Shown in pieces: positions 57,351-57,352 of a DNA stretch of 57,352 nucleotides (position 1 is the first letter of the stretch; the number at the start of each line of letters is the position of its first letter). The DNA comes from an uncultured Clostridia bacterium. GTDB taxonomy: Bacteria; Bacillota; Clostridia; Christensenellales; Aristaeellaceae. The stretch spans positions 1-57,352 of the forward strand of contig CALGBY010000029.1 in the NCBI GenBank assembly GCA_937886445.1, read 5' to 3'. Below the pieces are notes generated by a model, which was not told where the DNA came from, made no database searches, and saw nothing but the letters and a program-made list of their open reading frames with translations. The position numbers and the translations under genes are program-made.

Positions 57351-57352
57351 TG

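Overview
The window looks like a G+C-rich Clostridia (Bacillota) contig, probably from a gut or rumen metagenome. The grounds are strong AGGAGG-type ribosome binding sites, TTGACA/TATAAT promoters, an xpt plus BMP-type nucleoside importer operon, YesM/YesN-type two-component genes, CUT1 sugar importers, Hsp33 and a Bacillus-type LexA box. A Christensenellales-like relative is possible but is only an impression. The last ~0.7 kb (about 56.65 kb to the end) reads as Bacteroidota (Prevotella-like) sequence joined inside an ORF, most likely an assembly chimera.

Layout. 0-3.2 kb: the tail of an IS630-type transposase, lgt, and a sodium:solute symporter preceded by a complete transcription attenuator with a tyrosine-rich 17-residue leader peptide. 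3.2-9.5 kb: a GNAT, two paralogous peptidoglycan-binding lipoproteins, three HAD phosphatases and rlmH. 9.5-19.6 kb: MATE and MFS transporters, GNAT, pyroglutamyl peptidase, secreted and lipoproteins of unknown role, a LexA-box-controlled 78-residue protein, an M28 peptidase and a YtcJ-like amidohydrolase. 19.7-31.7 kb: a PhoB/PhoR-like two-component pair, a membrane protein, a methyltransferase, an hslO operon with three uncharacterised repeat proteins, and tldD/pmbA.

31.8-38.1 kb (minus strand): a purine salvage operon, xpt, then the BMP nucleoside-binding protein, then ATPase and two permeases. A hairpin pair and a repeat element lie between the binding protein and the ATPase. 38.3-47.4 kb: a dextran/isomalto-oligosaccharide locus. 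A CUT1 binding protein and two permeases feed a cytoplasmic GH66 enzyme and a GH13 alpha-1,6-glucosidase; a divergent YesM/YesN pair probably controls them. 47.7-53.3 kb: a second CUT1 importer with its own MalK/MsmX-like ATPase and two permeases carrying unusual N-terminal soluble domains. That ATPase could also serve the dextran importer, which has none.

53.3-57.35 kb: a small sigma-region-4-like protein, a gene-poor stretch, a WG-repeat-like secreted protein, a CDP-alcohol phosphatidyltransferase, and the chimeric right end. I saw no tRNA, rRNA, CRISPR array or replication origin. All promoters, terminators and pairings were found by eye, without folding software or database searches.
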